Positions 37,266 to 46,261 of a stretch of DNA of 64,000 bases are shown piece by piece. A program made the translations under genes and the position numbers. Within the stretch, counting starts at the first letter, position 1; every line of letters starts with the position of its first letter. Origin of the DNA: an uncultured Piscinibacter sp. GTDB taxonomy: Bacteria > Pseudomonadota > Gammaproteobacteria > Burkholderiales > Burkholderiaceae_C. Location of the stretch: the NCBI RefSeq assembly GCF_937952055.1, contig NZ_CALFYO010000022.1, forward strand, positions 1 to 64,000, written 5' to 3'. Under the pieces are notes generated by a model that worked only from the letters and a program-made list of their open reading frames with translations, did no database searches and was not told where the DNA came from.

Positions 37266-37357
37266 GGGCGCGGATTATCTCATCGGCCACGTAAAATCGC
37301 GGGTTTCCACCGGGGCGCCCCTGCCCCAAGGCCGGCCTTCCACCCCGAGACCGTCGC

Positions 37358-40300
37358 GTGACCTCCAGCCCCAAGCACCTGTTCCACTTCGAGGGCGGCA
37401 ACGCGCTGTCCGCCTTCCGCGCGCAAGCGCTGCTGCCTCGCCTGCAGGCCGTGCAGGCGCGCATCACGGCCGTCCATGCCCGGCATGTCCACTGGGTGTG
37501 GAGCGACCACCCGCTGGCCGGCGCCGAGCACGACAGGCTCGAGGCCCTGCTGCGCTACGGCGAGCCTTACGCGGGCCCGGTCGAGGGCGCGTTGCTGGTG
37601 GTGGCGCCGCGCCTGGGCACGGTGTCTCCCTGGGCGTCGAAGGCCACAGACATCGCGCACAACTGCGGCCTCGCCATCCGGCGCGTCGAACGCGTCACCG
37701 AGTTCAGGCTGGCGCTGAAGAACGGCCTGCTCGGCGGCGCGAAGCCGCTGAGCGCCGATGAACTCCGGCGATGTGCCGCGCTGCTGCACGATCGCATGAC
37801 CGAGAGCGTGCTGCTGGCGCGCGACGACGCGAAGCACCTGTTCGACGAGCAACCCGGCAAGCCGATGGAACATGTCGACGTGCTGGGCCGCGGGCGAGTC
37901 GCCCTGGAGGCAGCGAACAAGGACTTCGGCCTGGCGCTGTCGGACGACGAGATCGACTACCTCGTCGCCGCGTTTACCGGCCTGCAGCGCAATCCGACCG
38001 ATGTCGAGCTGATGATGTTCGCGCAGGCGAACTCCGAGCACTGCCGGCACAAGATCTTCAACGCCCGGTTCACCATCGACGGTGTGGCGCAGGACCAGTC
38101 GATGTTCGGCATGATCCGCAATACGCATCGGCTCGCGCCGCAGCACACGGTGATCGCCTACAGCGACAACGCCAGCGTGATGGAGGGGCACGAGGTCGAG
38201 CGCTGGCTGCCGCAGGGCTACACCAATGCGCCGGCCTGGGGGCCGCGCCGCGACACCGCCCACGTGCTGATGAAGGTGGAGACGCACAACCACCCGACGG
38301 CGATCTCGCCCTTCCCGGGCGCTTCCACCGGCGCCGGCGGCGAGATCCGCGACGAAGGCGCCACCGGCCGCGGCTCGCGGCCGAAGGCGGGGCTGACCGG
38401 CTTCTCGGTCTCCAACCTGCACCTGCCGGGCACCAGCGAACCGTGGGAACGGCAGCCCTACGGCAAGCCCGAGCACATCGCCAGCCCGCTGCAGATCATG
38501 ATCGACGGCCCGCTGGGCGGCGCGGCCTTCAACAACGAGTTCGGGCGACCCAACCTGCTGGGCTACTTCCGCGTCTACGAGCAGACGGTCGACGGCGTGC
38601 GCCGCGGCTACCACAAGCCGATCATGATCGCCGGCGGCCTGGGCACGATCTCCGCCTCGCAGACGAGCAAGATCGAGTTCCCCGCCGGCACCCTGCTCGT
38701 GCAACTCGGTGGTCCGGGCATGCGCATCGGCATGGGCGGCGGCGCCGCCAGTTCGATGGCCGCCGGCGCGAACGCCGCCGAGCTCGATTTCGACTCGGTG
38801 CAGCGTGGCAACCCGGAGATCCAGCGCCGCGCGCAGGAAGTCATCAACCACTGCTGGGCGCTGGGCGAGAGCAACCCCATCCTCGCCATCCACGATGTCG
38901 GCGCGGGCGGCATCAGCAACGCCTTCCCCGAACTGGTCGACGGCGCGGGCAAGGGGGCGCGCTTCGACCTCTCCAAGGTGCCGCTGGAGGAATCCGGCCT
39001 GGCGCCGAAGGAGATCTGGTGCAACGAGAGCCAGGAGCGCTACGTGATGGCGGTGCGCGCCGACGCGCTGCCCCTGTTCCAGGCGATGTGCGAGCGCGAG
39101 CGCTGTCCGTTCGCAATCGTCGGCGTGGCCACCGATCGGAAGCAACTCGTGCTGGAGCAGCCTGGCAGTGACGACAAGCCCATCGACATGCCGATGGAGG
39201 TGCTGCTCGGCAAGCCGCCGCGCATGCATCGCGATGTCGAGCGCGTGGTGCGCAGTGCGCCGGCGCTGAAGCTCGACGACGTGGCGCTGGAGAAGGCCGC
39301 CTTCGACGTGCTGCGCCACCCGACCGTGGCCAGCAAGCGCTTCCTCATCACCATCGGCGACCGCACCGTCGGTGGCCTGGACCATCGCGACCAGATGGTC
39401 GGCCCCTGGCAGGTGCCGGTGGCCGACTGCGCGGTGACGCTGGCCGACTACGCCGGTTTCGCCGGAGAGGCGATGAGCATGGGCGAGCGCACGCCGCTGG
39501 CCTCACTCGATGCGCCGGCCTCGGGCCGCATGGCGGTGGGCGAAGCGGTCACCAACCTGCTGGCCGCGCCGATCGAGCTGGCGCGCGTGAAGCTGAGCTG
39601 CAACTGGATGGCCGCCTGCGGCGAGCCGGGCGAGGACGCCGCCCTGTACGACACCGTCAAGGCGGTGGGCATGGAGCTGTGCCCGGCGCTGGGCATCAGC
39701 GTGCCGGTGGGCAAGGACAGCCTGTCGATGCGCACGCGCTGGAGCGAGGGCGGGGCCGCGAAGCAGGTCACCGCGCCGGTGAGCCTGATCGTCTCGGCGT
39801 TCGCGAGCGTCGCCGATGTGCGACCGACGCTGACCCCGCAGCTGCAGCCGGGCGACACGACCCTGGTGCTGGTCGACCTCGGCCAGGGCAGGAAGCGCAT
39901 GGGCGGCTCGATGCTGGCCCAGGTGCTGGAGCAGGTCGGCAGTCTGGACGTCGATGGCGTGCCCGACCTGGACGACCCGGCGCTGCTGAAGGCGCTGGTG
40001 GCGGCCGTGAACGAGCTGCGCGGCCAGGGCCACCTGCTCGCTTACCACGACCGCAGCGATGGCGGGCTGTGGGCCACGGTGTGCGAGATGGCATTTGCTG
40101 GCCAGCTCGGCGTCAGCCTGAACGTTGACCTGCTCGTCACCGAGGGCGACGGCATCGCCGACAGCCGTGCCGAGTACGGGGACTCGAAGAACTGGACGGC
40201 GCAGGTCGGTCCGCGCCGCCAGGAACTGACGCTGAAGGCGCTGTTCAACGAGGAGCTGGGCGTGGTGCTGCAGGTGCCCAGCGCGGTGCGCAACGAGGTG

Positions 40301-41356
40301 ATGCAGACGCTGCGCGCGCATGGCCTGTCCCGGCACAGCCACTTCGTCGGCAAGACCAACGAGCGCGGCGTGGTCGAAGTCTGGCGCGATACCAAGGTGG
40401 TGTTCGCGTCGTCCCTGCGCGACCTGCACCAGGCCTGGGACGAGGTGAGCTGGCGCATCGCCGTATTGCGCGACAACCCGGCCTGCGCCGATGCCGAGCA
40501 TGCGCAGGCCGGCCGCACTGGTGACCCCGGCCTGCACCTGCACCTGAGCTTCGATCCCGCCGATGACGTGGCGGCGCCCTTCGTGGCCAAGGCGCGGCCC
40601 CAGGTGGCCATCCTGCGCGAGCAGGGCGTCAACTCGCATGTCGAGATGAGCTACGCGATGCACCAGGCCGGCTTCGAGACCTTCGACGTGCACATGAGCG
40701 ACCTGCACAGCGGCCGGGCGCGGCTGGACCGCTTCCAGGGCTTCGTCGCCTGCGGCGGCTTCAGCTACGGCGACACGCTGGGCGCCGGCGAAGGATGGGC
40801 GCGCTCGGTGATGTTCAACCCGGTGCTGGCCGAGCAGTTCGCCGCATTCTTCGGCCGCTCCGACACCTTCGCGCTCGGCGTGTGCAACGGCTGCCAGATG
40901 ATGGCCGCGCTCGCGCCCATCATTCCCGGCGCGCAGGCCTGGCCGAAGTTCACGCGCAACAAGAGCGAGCAGTTCGAGGCGCGGTTATCGCTGGTCGAGG
41001 TGCTGCAAAGCCCTTCGATCTTCTTCACCGGCATGGAGGGCAGCCGCATCCCGATCGCGGTGGCGCACGGCGAGGGCTTCGCCGACTTCTCTCAGCGCGG
41101 CGACGCCCGGGCGGTGCATCGCGCCATGCGTTTCGTCGACCACGCGGGTGCGCCCACCGAAGCCTACCCGGCGAATCCTAACGGCAGCCCCGACGGCCTG
41201 ACCTCGGTGACCACGGCCGACGGCCGCTTCACCGTGCTGATGCCGCACCCGGAGCGGGTCTTCCGCAACGTGCAGATGAGCTGGACGAGCGGCGACAAGA
41301 GTGCCTTCAGCCCCTGGATGCGCATGTTCCGCAACGCGCGCCGCTGGGTGGGCTGA
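37358..41356 (+). CDS. purL: Phosphoribosylformylglycinamidine synthase (single-chain)
   Basis: A 1332-residue purine enzyme converting FGAR to FGAM with ATP and glutamine. It has the proteobacterial fused form: N-terminal PurS-like region, two PurM-type synthetase halves (FAQANSEHCRHKIFNA; HNHPTAISPFPGASTGAGGE split across ~300-325), and a C-terminal class I glutamine amidotransferase with the nucleophile in LGVCNGCQMM and the His-Glu pair in PHPERVFR. It begins at GTG. TAAAAT at 37292-37297 may be the -10 element, 60 bases upstream. Confidence 0.96.
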   Translation: MTSSPKHLFHFEGGNALSAFRAQALLPRLQAVQARITAVHARHVHWVWSDHPLAGAEHDRLEALLRYGEPYAGPVEGALLVVAPRLGTVSPWASKATDIAHNCGLAIRRVERVTEFRLALKNGLLGGAKPLSADELRRCAALLHDRMTESVLLARDDAKHLFDEQPGKPMEHVDVLGRGRVALEAANKDFGLALSDDEIDYLVAAFTGLQRNPTDVELMMFAQANSEHCRHKIFNARFTIDGVAQDQSMFGMIRNTHRLAPQHTVIAYSDNASVMEGHEVERWLPQGYTNAPAWGPRRDTAHVLMKVETHNHPTAISPFPGASTGAGGEIRDEGATGRGSRPKAGLTGFSVSNLHLPGTSEPWERQPYGKPEHIASPLQIMIDGPLGGAAFNNEFGRPNLLGYFRVYEQTVDGVRRGYHKPIMIAGGLGTISASQTSKIEFPAGTLLVQLGGPGMRIGMGGGAASSMAAGANAAELDFDSVQRGNPEIQRRAQEVINHCWALGESNPILAIHDVGAGGISNAFPELVDGAGKGARFDLSKVPLEESGLAPKEIWCNESQERYVMAVRADALPLFQAMCERERCPFAIVGVATDRKQLVLEQPGSDDKPIDMPMEVLLGKPPRMHRDVERVVRSAPALKLDDVALEKAAFDVLRHPTVASKRFLITIGDRTVGGLDHRDQMVGPWQVPVADCAVTLADYAGFAGEAMSMGERTPLASLDAPASGRMAVGEAVTNLLAAPIELARVKLSCNWMAACGEPGEDAALYDTVKAVGMELCPALGISVPVGKDSLSMRTRWSEGGAAKQVTAPVSLIVSAFASVADVRPTLTPQLQPGDTTLVLVDLGQGRKRMGGSMLAQVLEQVGSLDVDGVPDLDDPALLKALVAAVNELRGQGHLLAYHDRSDGGLWATVCEMAFAGQLGVSLNVDLLVTEGDGIADSRAEYGDSKNWTAQVGPRRQELTLKALFNEELGVVLQVPSAVRNEVMQTLRAHGLSRHSHFVGKTNERGVVEVWRDTKVVFASSLRDLHQAWDEVSWRIAVLRDNPACADAEHAQAGRTGDPGLHLHLSFDPADDVAAPFVAKARPQVAILREQGVNSHVEMSYAMHQAGFETFDVHMSDLHSGRARLDRFQGFVACGGFSYGDTLGAGEGWARSVMFNPVLAEQFAAFFGRSDTFALGVCNGCQMMAALAPIIPGAQAWPKFTRNKSEQFEARLSLVEVLQSPSIFFTGMEGSRIPIAVAHGEGFADFSQRGDARAVHRAMRFVDHAGAPTEAYPANPNGSPDGLTSVTTADGRFTVLMPHPERVFRNVQMSWTSGDKSAFSPWMRMFRNARRWVG

Positions 41357-41395
41357 AGGCTGTCACACTGCAGGCACGCGCAACGGAGGTATGTC

Positions 41396-41821
41396 ATGGC
41401 GGGCACCGACACCCCCACCTGGGACCCGGCGAGCTGGCTGAAGCAGTGGAGCGCGGCGATGCAGCTCGCGCCGAACACGCTGGTGCAGCCCATCCTGCCG
41501 GGCTGGACGCTGAACGTGAACGCCTTCAACAGCAGCGCACCGCAGACCGAAGCCGACGTGCTGAGCAAGCACAGCTACGGTCGCCAGCTTGGCCGCATCA
41601 GCGACGCGCTGGAGGTTCTGGTGCAAGCGCGCGACCCGAAGGCCGCCGACGAACGCTTCGACGACTTCCGCGCGATGAAGGCGGAGATCGATGCGATCAA
41701 GGCGGGCAATGCCGAGGCCCGCGTGGCGAGATTGCTCGCCGACCTCGACCTGCTCAGGGTGCTCAAGCCCGAGGCTCATGCGCGGCTGAAGGACGAGCTG
41801 AAGCGGAGACTGCCGAAGTGA
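41396..41821 (+). CDS. Unknown protein, helical, coupled to PF10118 gene (141 aa)
   Basis: A 141-residue protein starting MAGTDTPTWDPASWLKQWSA. The first half is hydrophobic-neutral and carries Trp/Pro-rich segments (QPILPGWTLNVNAFNSS). The second half is strongly charged and helical (ARDPKAADERFDDFRAMKAE onward), consistent with a coiled-coil or oligomerising helix. I do not recognise a family. A phasin-like or granule-associated role could be imagined but is not supported by any motif. GGAGG ahead of the ATG (ACGGAGGTATGTC) is a strong ribosome-binding site. Its stop overlaps the next start by 4 bases (GTGA). Confidence 0.7.
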   Translation: MAGTDTPTWDPASWLKQWSAAMQLAPNTLVQPILPGWTLNVNAFNSSAPQTEADVLSKHSYGRQLGRISDALEVLVQARDPKAADERFDDFRAMKAEIDAIKAGNAEARVARLLADLDLLRVLKPEAHARLKDELKRRLPK

Positions 41822-42636
41822 GCGAACTGGTCGTGCGCCGGCTGCTGATCGACCTGGAGACGCCGTTCCCGCGCCAGTGGAACGGGGGCGACGCCTTCCG
41901 CACGGCCTGGTTCAACGCGCTGTCGATGAGCTTCCCGGTCGGCGAGCAGTTCTTCATCGATGCGGTGAAGCTGGGCATGAAGGCGCTGCCGCAGGCGCAG
42001 CGTGAGGCGATGGCCGGCGAGGTGCAGGGGTTCATCGGCCAGGAGGCCACGCACCGCCGGCTGCATGCGCTCTTCAACGGCCAGCTGGAGTCGCAGGGAC
42101 ACGTCAATCGCTGGGCCGAGCGGGCGCTGCGCCGGCTCAGACGACTCGAGGGCCTGGACCCGCGCCACTGGGTGGCGGCCACCGCCGCCACCGAGCACAT
42201 CACGGCGATCTTCGCCGATTGGACGCTGCGCCACCCCGACTGCCTGGCCGGTGCCGAGCCGCGCCTGGCGACGCTGTGGATGTGGCATGCAGCCGAGGAA
42301 TCCGAGCACCGCAGCACCGCCTTCGACCTGTACCGCGCGCTCGGCGGCAATGAGTTCTGGCGAGCGCGCTTCATGCGCATCGTCACCACGCATTTCCTGC
42401 TCGACGTGTTCCGCCAGACCTTGCGCAACCTGTGGCACGACGGCGAACTGTTCAGGTGGCGCACCTGGCGCAGCGGCTGGCATCTGCTGCTCTCCCGCGA
42501 AGGCCTGCTGCGGCAGGTCTATGGGCCGTGGAGGGCCTATTTCGGCAGCGCCTTCCATCCGCGCCAGCAGGATGCCTCGCTCGGCGAGCGCTGGCTGCGC
42601 GAGAACGGCGAGGCCTACGCCGTCGTCGGCGGCTGA
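41818..42636 (+). CDS. Metal-dependent hydrolase family protein (PF10118)
   Basis: A 272-residue protein starting at GTG, MSELVVRRLLIDLETPFPRQ, with a ferritin-like helical arrangement. The likely metal ligands are in GQEATHRRLHALF, AATEHITAIFADW and WHAAEESEHRSTAFDLY, a pattern of Glu and ExxH motifs typical of PF10118. The Pfam name is predicted metal-dependent hydrolase, but the ligands also suit a diiron oxidase. It is coupled to the unknown gene upstream by GTGA, and its 3' end overlaps the ftsH-like gene by 22 bases on the other strand. Confidence 0.82.
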   Translation: MSELVVRRLLIDLETPFPRQWNGGDAFRTAWFNALSMSFPVGEQFFIDAVKLGMKALPQAQREAMAGEVQGFIGQEATHRRLHALFNGQLESQGHVNRWAERALRRLRRLEGLDPRHWVAATAATEHITAIFADWTLRHPDCLAGAEPRLATLWMWHAAEESEHRSTAFDLYRALGGNEFWRARFMRIVTTHFLLDVFRQTLRNLWHDGELFRWRTWRSGWHLLLSREGLLRQVYGPWRAYFGSAFHPRQQDASLGERWLRENGEAYAVVGG

Positions 42637-44477
42637 TCGCCTGCGCCCGCGCCCGGCGCCTCGCGCAACGGCGCCGTCAGTGTGCGCAGCTCGTCCTCGG
42701 CCAGCGTCTCGCGTTCGAGCAGCATCGCCGCACCGCGTTCGAGCAGGTCGCGGTGCGCGGTCAGCAGACGCGTCGCTGCGGCGAAGCCGGCGGCGACGAG
42801 CGAGCCCACCGCCTCGTCGATGCGGCGCATCGTCTGCTCCGACAGCGTGCGCGAGCCGTTGGCCCAGGGTATCGCCAGCTCGGGCGAGGGCGCGCGCGGC
42901 GCCTCGTAGGCGACATGGCCGAGTCCTTCGTCCATGCCGTAGCGCGTGACCATCTCGCGCGCGATGTCGGTGGCCTTGGCGAGGTCGTCGGCGGCGCCGG
43001 TGGACAGCTCGCCGAGCACCAGCATCTCCGCCGCGCGGCCGCCCAGCAGCACGGCGATCTTGCGTTCCAGCTCGGCACGCGTCATCAGGTAGCGGTCCTC
43101 GGTGGGTCGCTGGATGGTGTAGCCCAGCGCGCCGATGCCGCGCGGGATGATCGATACCTTGTGCACCGGGTCGCTGCCGGCCTGCGACAGCGCCACCAGC
43201 GCATGGCCCATCTCGTGGAAGGCCACAGCGCGGCGCTCGTGCGGGTTGAGCACGCGGCTGCGCCGCTCCAGGCCGGCGACGATGCGCTCCACCGCCACGG
43301 TGAAGTCGGCCAGCGTCACCTCATCGGCATGCCTCCGCGTGGCGGCGATCGCCGCCTCGTTGACCAGGTTGGCGAGGTCGGCGCCGCTGAAGCCGGCGGT
43401 GATGCCGGCCACCTCGTCGAGCCCGGCATCCGCGGCCAGCTTCACCTTGCGGACGTGCACCTTCAGGATGTCGAGGCGGCCCTTGCGGTCGGGCCGGTCG
43501 ACCAGCACCTGGCGGTCGAATCGCCCGGCGCGCAGCAGCGCGGTGTCGAGGATTTCCGGCCGGTTGGTGGCAGCCAGGATGATCAGACCCGACGAGGTGT
43601 CGAAGCCGTCCATCTCCACGAGCAGCTGGTTGAGCGTCTGTTCCTTCTCGTCGTGGCCGCCCAGGCCCGGGAAGGCACCGCGCGCGCGGCCCAGCGCGTC
43701 GAGCTCGTCGATGAAGATGATCGCCGGCGCCTTCAGCCGCGCCTGCTCGAACAGGTCGCGCACACGCGCCGCGCCCACGCCGACGAACATCTCGACGAAC
43801 TCGCTGCCCGAGATCGAGAAGAAGGGCACGCCCGCCTCGCCGGCCACCGCCTTGGCCAGCAGCGTCTTGCCGGTGCCCGGCGGGCCAACCAGCAGCACGC
43901 CCTTCGGAATGTGCGCACCCAGACGGCCGTACTCCTGCGGGTGCTTGAGGAAGTCGACCACCTCCTTGAGTTCCTCCTTGGCCTCGTCGACGCCGGCGAC
44001 GTCTCCGAAGTCCACGCCGGTGTCGGTCTCCACGTAGACCTTGGCGCGGCTCTTGCCGATCGACATGAATCCGCCCATGCCCTGCCTGTCGGCAAATCGG
44101 CGGATGACGAAGTACCACAGGCCGAAGAACACCAGCGCCGGCACGATCCACGACAGCAGGTCGCGCAGCAGCGGGCTCTCGACCACGCGCGTGTAGGGCA
44201 CGTCGTACTTCTCCAGCCGCGCGGCGAGGTCGGGCTCGACGCGCGTGGCCACCAGCGTGGTCTTGCCGTTCTCGGGCGACTTCAGCGTGCCGGTGATGCT
44301 GCGGTCGGAGACCGTCACTTCGGCGATTCGCCCCTCGGCGAGCGCCTTCTCGAACACGCTGTAGGGCACCGCCTCGATGCGCGAGCCGCCCTGCCACAGG
44401 CTCTGCGCGAGCATGAGCAGCAGCAGCGCGAGCATCCAGTAGCCGACGTTCCAGGTCTGCTGCCGGTCGATGTTCAT
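42615..44477 (-). CDS. FtsH-family ATP-dependent metalloprotease (second-copy type)
   Basis: A 620-residue membrane AAA protease. It has two N-terminal membrane segments (~11-28 and ~107-125) flanking a small periplasmic domain, Walker A GPPGTGKT at 198-205, Walker B FIDELD at 255-260, the SRH region TNRPEILDTALLRAGRFDRQ, and HEMGH (His421, Glu422, His425). The context is not the usual rrmJ-ftsH-folP locus, so this is probably a paralogue of the essential FtsH. The ATG at 44477 gives MNIDRQQTWNVGYW, as in similar proteins; a GTG 5 codons earlier is possible. Confidence 0.9.
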   Translation of the reverse strand: MNIDRQQTWNVGYWMLALLLLMLAQSLWQGGSRIEAVPYSVFEKALAEGRIAEVTVSDRSITGTLKSPENGKTTLVATRVEPDLAARLEKYDVPYTRVVESPLLRDLLSWIVPALVFFGLWYFVIRRFADRQGMGGFMSIGKSRAKVYVETDTGVDFGDVAGVDEAKEELKEVVDFLKHPQEYGRLGAHIPKGVLLVGPPGTGKTLLAKAVAGEAGVPFFSISGSEFVEMFVGVGAARVRDLFEQARLKAPAIIFIDELDALGRARGAFPGLGGHDEKEQTLNQLLVEMDGFDTSSGLIILAATNRPEILDTALLRAGRFDRQVLVDRPDRKGRLDILKVHVRKVKLAADAGLDEVAGITAGFSGADLANLVNEAAIAATRRHADEVTLADFTVAVERIVAGLERRSRVLNPHERRAVAFHEMGHALVALSQAGSDPVHKVSIIPRGIGALGYTIQRPTEDRYLMTRAELERKIAVLLGGRAAEMLVLGELSTGAADDLAKATDIAREMVTRYGMDEGLGHVAYEAPRAPSPELAIPWANGSRTLSEQTMRRIDEAVGSLVAAGFAAATRLLTAHRDLLERGAAMLLERETLAEDELRTLTAPLREAPGAGAGDQPPTTA

Positions 44478-44535
44478 GGGGGCCTTGGGCACGCCGCGAT
44501 GCTGCCAGCAAGCCGATTTCGGCGCTTGACCTGAA

Positions 44536-45363
44536 TCAGGCCGACGGGATGCGCGCCGCCAGGCGCTGCAGCGCCTGGGCGGTTGCTGCGTCGGCGGGGA
44601 AGAAGGCCTCCAGTGCCAGCTCGGCGAGCGTGATGTCCACCGGGGTGCCGAACACGGTGATGGTGCTGATCAGGCTGACCGCGCCTTCGGGCGTGCGCAG
44701 CCGCAGCGGCACGGCCACGGACGACGCGTCGGCCTGCAGGGGTCCGGCGTCGTCGCCGGCCGCAGGCGGGTAGCCGGCGAGTTCCTCGGCCAGCGCGGAC
44801 AGGGTCGGATCGCCGCTGGCGTCGACCTGGTGGCTCAAGCGGTGCAGCAGGTGGGCGCGCCACTGCACCAGGTTGACGATGCGCGGTGCCAGGCCCTCGG
44901 GATGCAGGCTGAGGCGCAGCACGTTCAGCGGCGGCTGCAACAGCCGGGTCGGCAGACCGGCCAGCAGCATCGGCACCATGCGGTTGCAGGAGACCAGCGT
45001 CCAGTGCCGGTCGACGGCGAGCGCGGGATAGGGCTCGTGGCCCTTCAGCACCAGGTCGATCGCGCGACGGGCGCTTTCCAGCGCCGGGTCGTCGAGCCGC
45101 CGCTCGGCGAACATCGGCGCATAGCCGGCGGCGGTCAGCAGCCGGTTGCGTTCGCGCAGGGGCACCTCCAGCCGCTCGGACAGGCGCAGCACCATCTCGC
45201 GACTGGGCAGCGCGCGGCCGGTCTCGACGCAGCTGAGGTGCCGCGTGGAGACATCGGCGGCGCCGGCGAGGTCGAGCTGGCTGAGCCGGCGCCGCCGCCG
45301 CCACTCGCGCAACAGATCGCCGACCGGCGGCGAGGCGGCGGCAAGGGGCGGGCTGAGGGCCAT
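44536..45363 (-). CDS. XRE-type transcriptional regulator with MmyB-like ligand domain
   Basis: A 275-residue regulator. Residues ~14-70 are a helix-turn-helix (LLREWRRRRRLSQLDLAGAA, STRHLSCVETGRALPS). The rest matches the MmyB-like PF17765 ligand-binding domain, which binds a fatty acid in known structures (HEPYPALAVDRHWTLVSCNR; MVPMLLAG). The start at 45363 removes an unlikely Arg-rich extension. It lies 43 bases downstream of the flavodoxin-fold oxidoreductase gene on the same strand, which it may control. Confidence 0.87.
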   Translation of the reverse strand: MALSPPLAAASPPVGDLLREWRRRRRLSQLDLAGAADVSTRHLSCVETGRALPSREMVLRLSERLEVPLRERNRLLTAAGYAPMFAERRLDDPALESARRAIDLVLKGHEPYPALAVDRHWTLVSCNRMVPMLLAGLPTRLLQPPLNVLRLSLHPEGLAPRIVNLVQWRAHLLHRLSHQVDASGDPTLSALAEELAGYPPAAGDDAGPLQADASSVAVPLRLRTPEGAVSLISTITVFGTPVDITLAELALEAFFPADAATAQALQRLAARIPSA

Positions 45364-45406
45364 GGTGGCCACGATAGCGCAGCCCGCGTGGCTTGGCCGG
45401 CGTCGC

Positions 45407-46000
45407 TCAGGCAGCGCGGCGGCCGAGTGCAGCGAGCCTGGCGAGCCACTTCGCACGGCCCGCCTCGTCGAGGCTGTCAACCTGGCCGATCAGCGTTTCG
45501 TGGACGGGCGAGATGCCGACGAAACCGAGGATGTTGCGCTCCAGGCTCTTCACGCTGTGGGCGCGGAAGTAGTGCCGGTAAACGAGGGCCGGCATGCCCA
45601 TCGTCACCACCACGCGCGCCGAGCGCCCGGCCAGTCCCTTCTGCCCGAACGGATTGCCGTCCGCCGTGCGGAACGCGAAGCCCGGCCGCGCGACCTGCTC
45701 GAAGAAGCCCTTCAGCAAGGCAGGCATGTCGCCCATCCACAACGGAAAGCACAGCACGAGGTGCTGCGCCCAGGCAATGTCGTCCTGCGGCTTCTGCAGC
45801 GCCAAGGGAAGTGGGCCTTGCTCCCACTCCTTCTGGCTGCGCAGCAGCGGAAAGTCGAGCTGAGCCGGGGTGGCGGTGCGCACCTGGTGCCCGGCCGCGC
45901 TGGCGCCCGCGGCGTATGCCTGCGCCAGCGCATGGCCGAGATGCACCTCGGTCACGTCCGGGTGACCCTGGATGATGAGGATTCGGCGCTTCTCGCCCAT
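45407..46000 (-). CDS. NAD(P)H-dependent oxidoreductase, flavodoxin-2 fold
   Basis: A 197-residue flavin enzyme of the NQO/MdaB type. The start MGEKRRILIIQGHPDVTEVH contains the FMN/FAD phosphate loop region (GHPD). VLCFPLWMGDMPALLKGFFEQV and VVVTMGMPALVYRHYF follow the family pattern. It probably reduces quinones or nitro/azo compounds. It is transcribed toward the MmyB-type regulator. The 261 bases between it and the diiron enzyme gene at 46262 hold divergent promoters I could not pin down. Confidence 0.87.
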   Translation of the reverse strand: MGEKRRILIIQGHPDVTEVHLGHALAQAYAAGASAAGHQVRTATPAQLDFPLLRSQKEWEQGPLPLALQKPQDDIAWAQHLVLCFPLWMGDMPALLKGFFEQVARPGFAFRTADGNPFGQKGLAGRSARVVVTMGMPALVYRHYFRAHSVKSLERNILGFVGISPVHETLIGQVDSLDEAGRAKWLARLAALGRRAA

Positions 46001-46261
46001 GCTGTGGCTCCCGGGCCTCGCCCTGATGCCTATGGTCGTGCCAGGCCGCCGAACCGGCCTTGCGATTCTTCAAGCGCGCCGCGCCGTGCATGCCTCCGGC
46101 GCTTCGCCCGGGTTCCGACACCCTGTCAATCCTGACTATTGGTGCAGTGGTCCGTCGCCGCCACAATGCGAGGAAACCGTTGCAAAGCAATGGGCCGCGC
46201 CGCGGTGCGCGTGATCTGAGAACGGCCTTGCGACGCCCATGAACTGTCGTTGGAGATTTGA

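Noticed and set aside
37280..39385. A 701-codon minus-strand frame opposite purL
   Set aside because: PurL motifs on the plus strand are unambiguous; the antisense frame has no domain.
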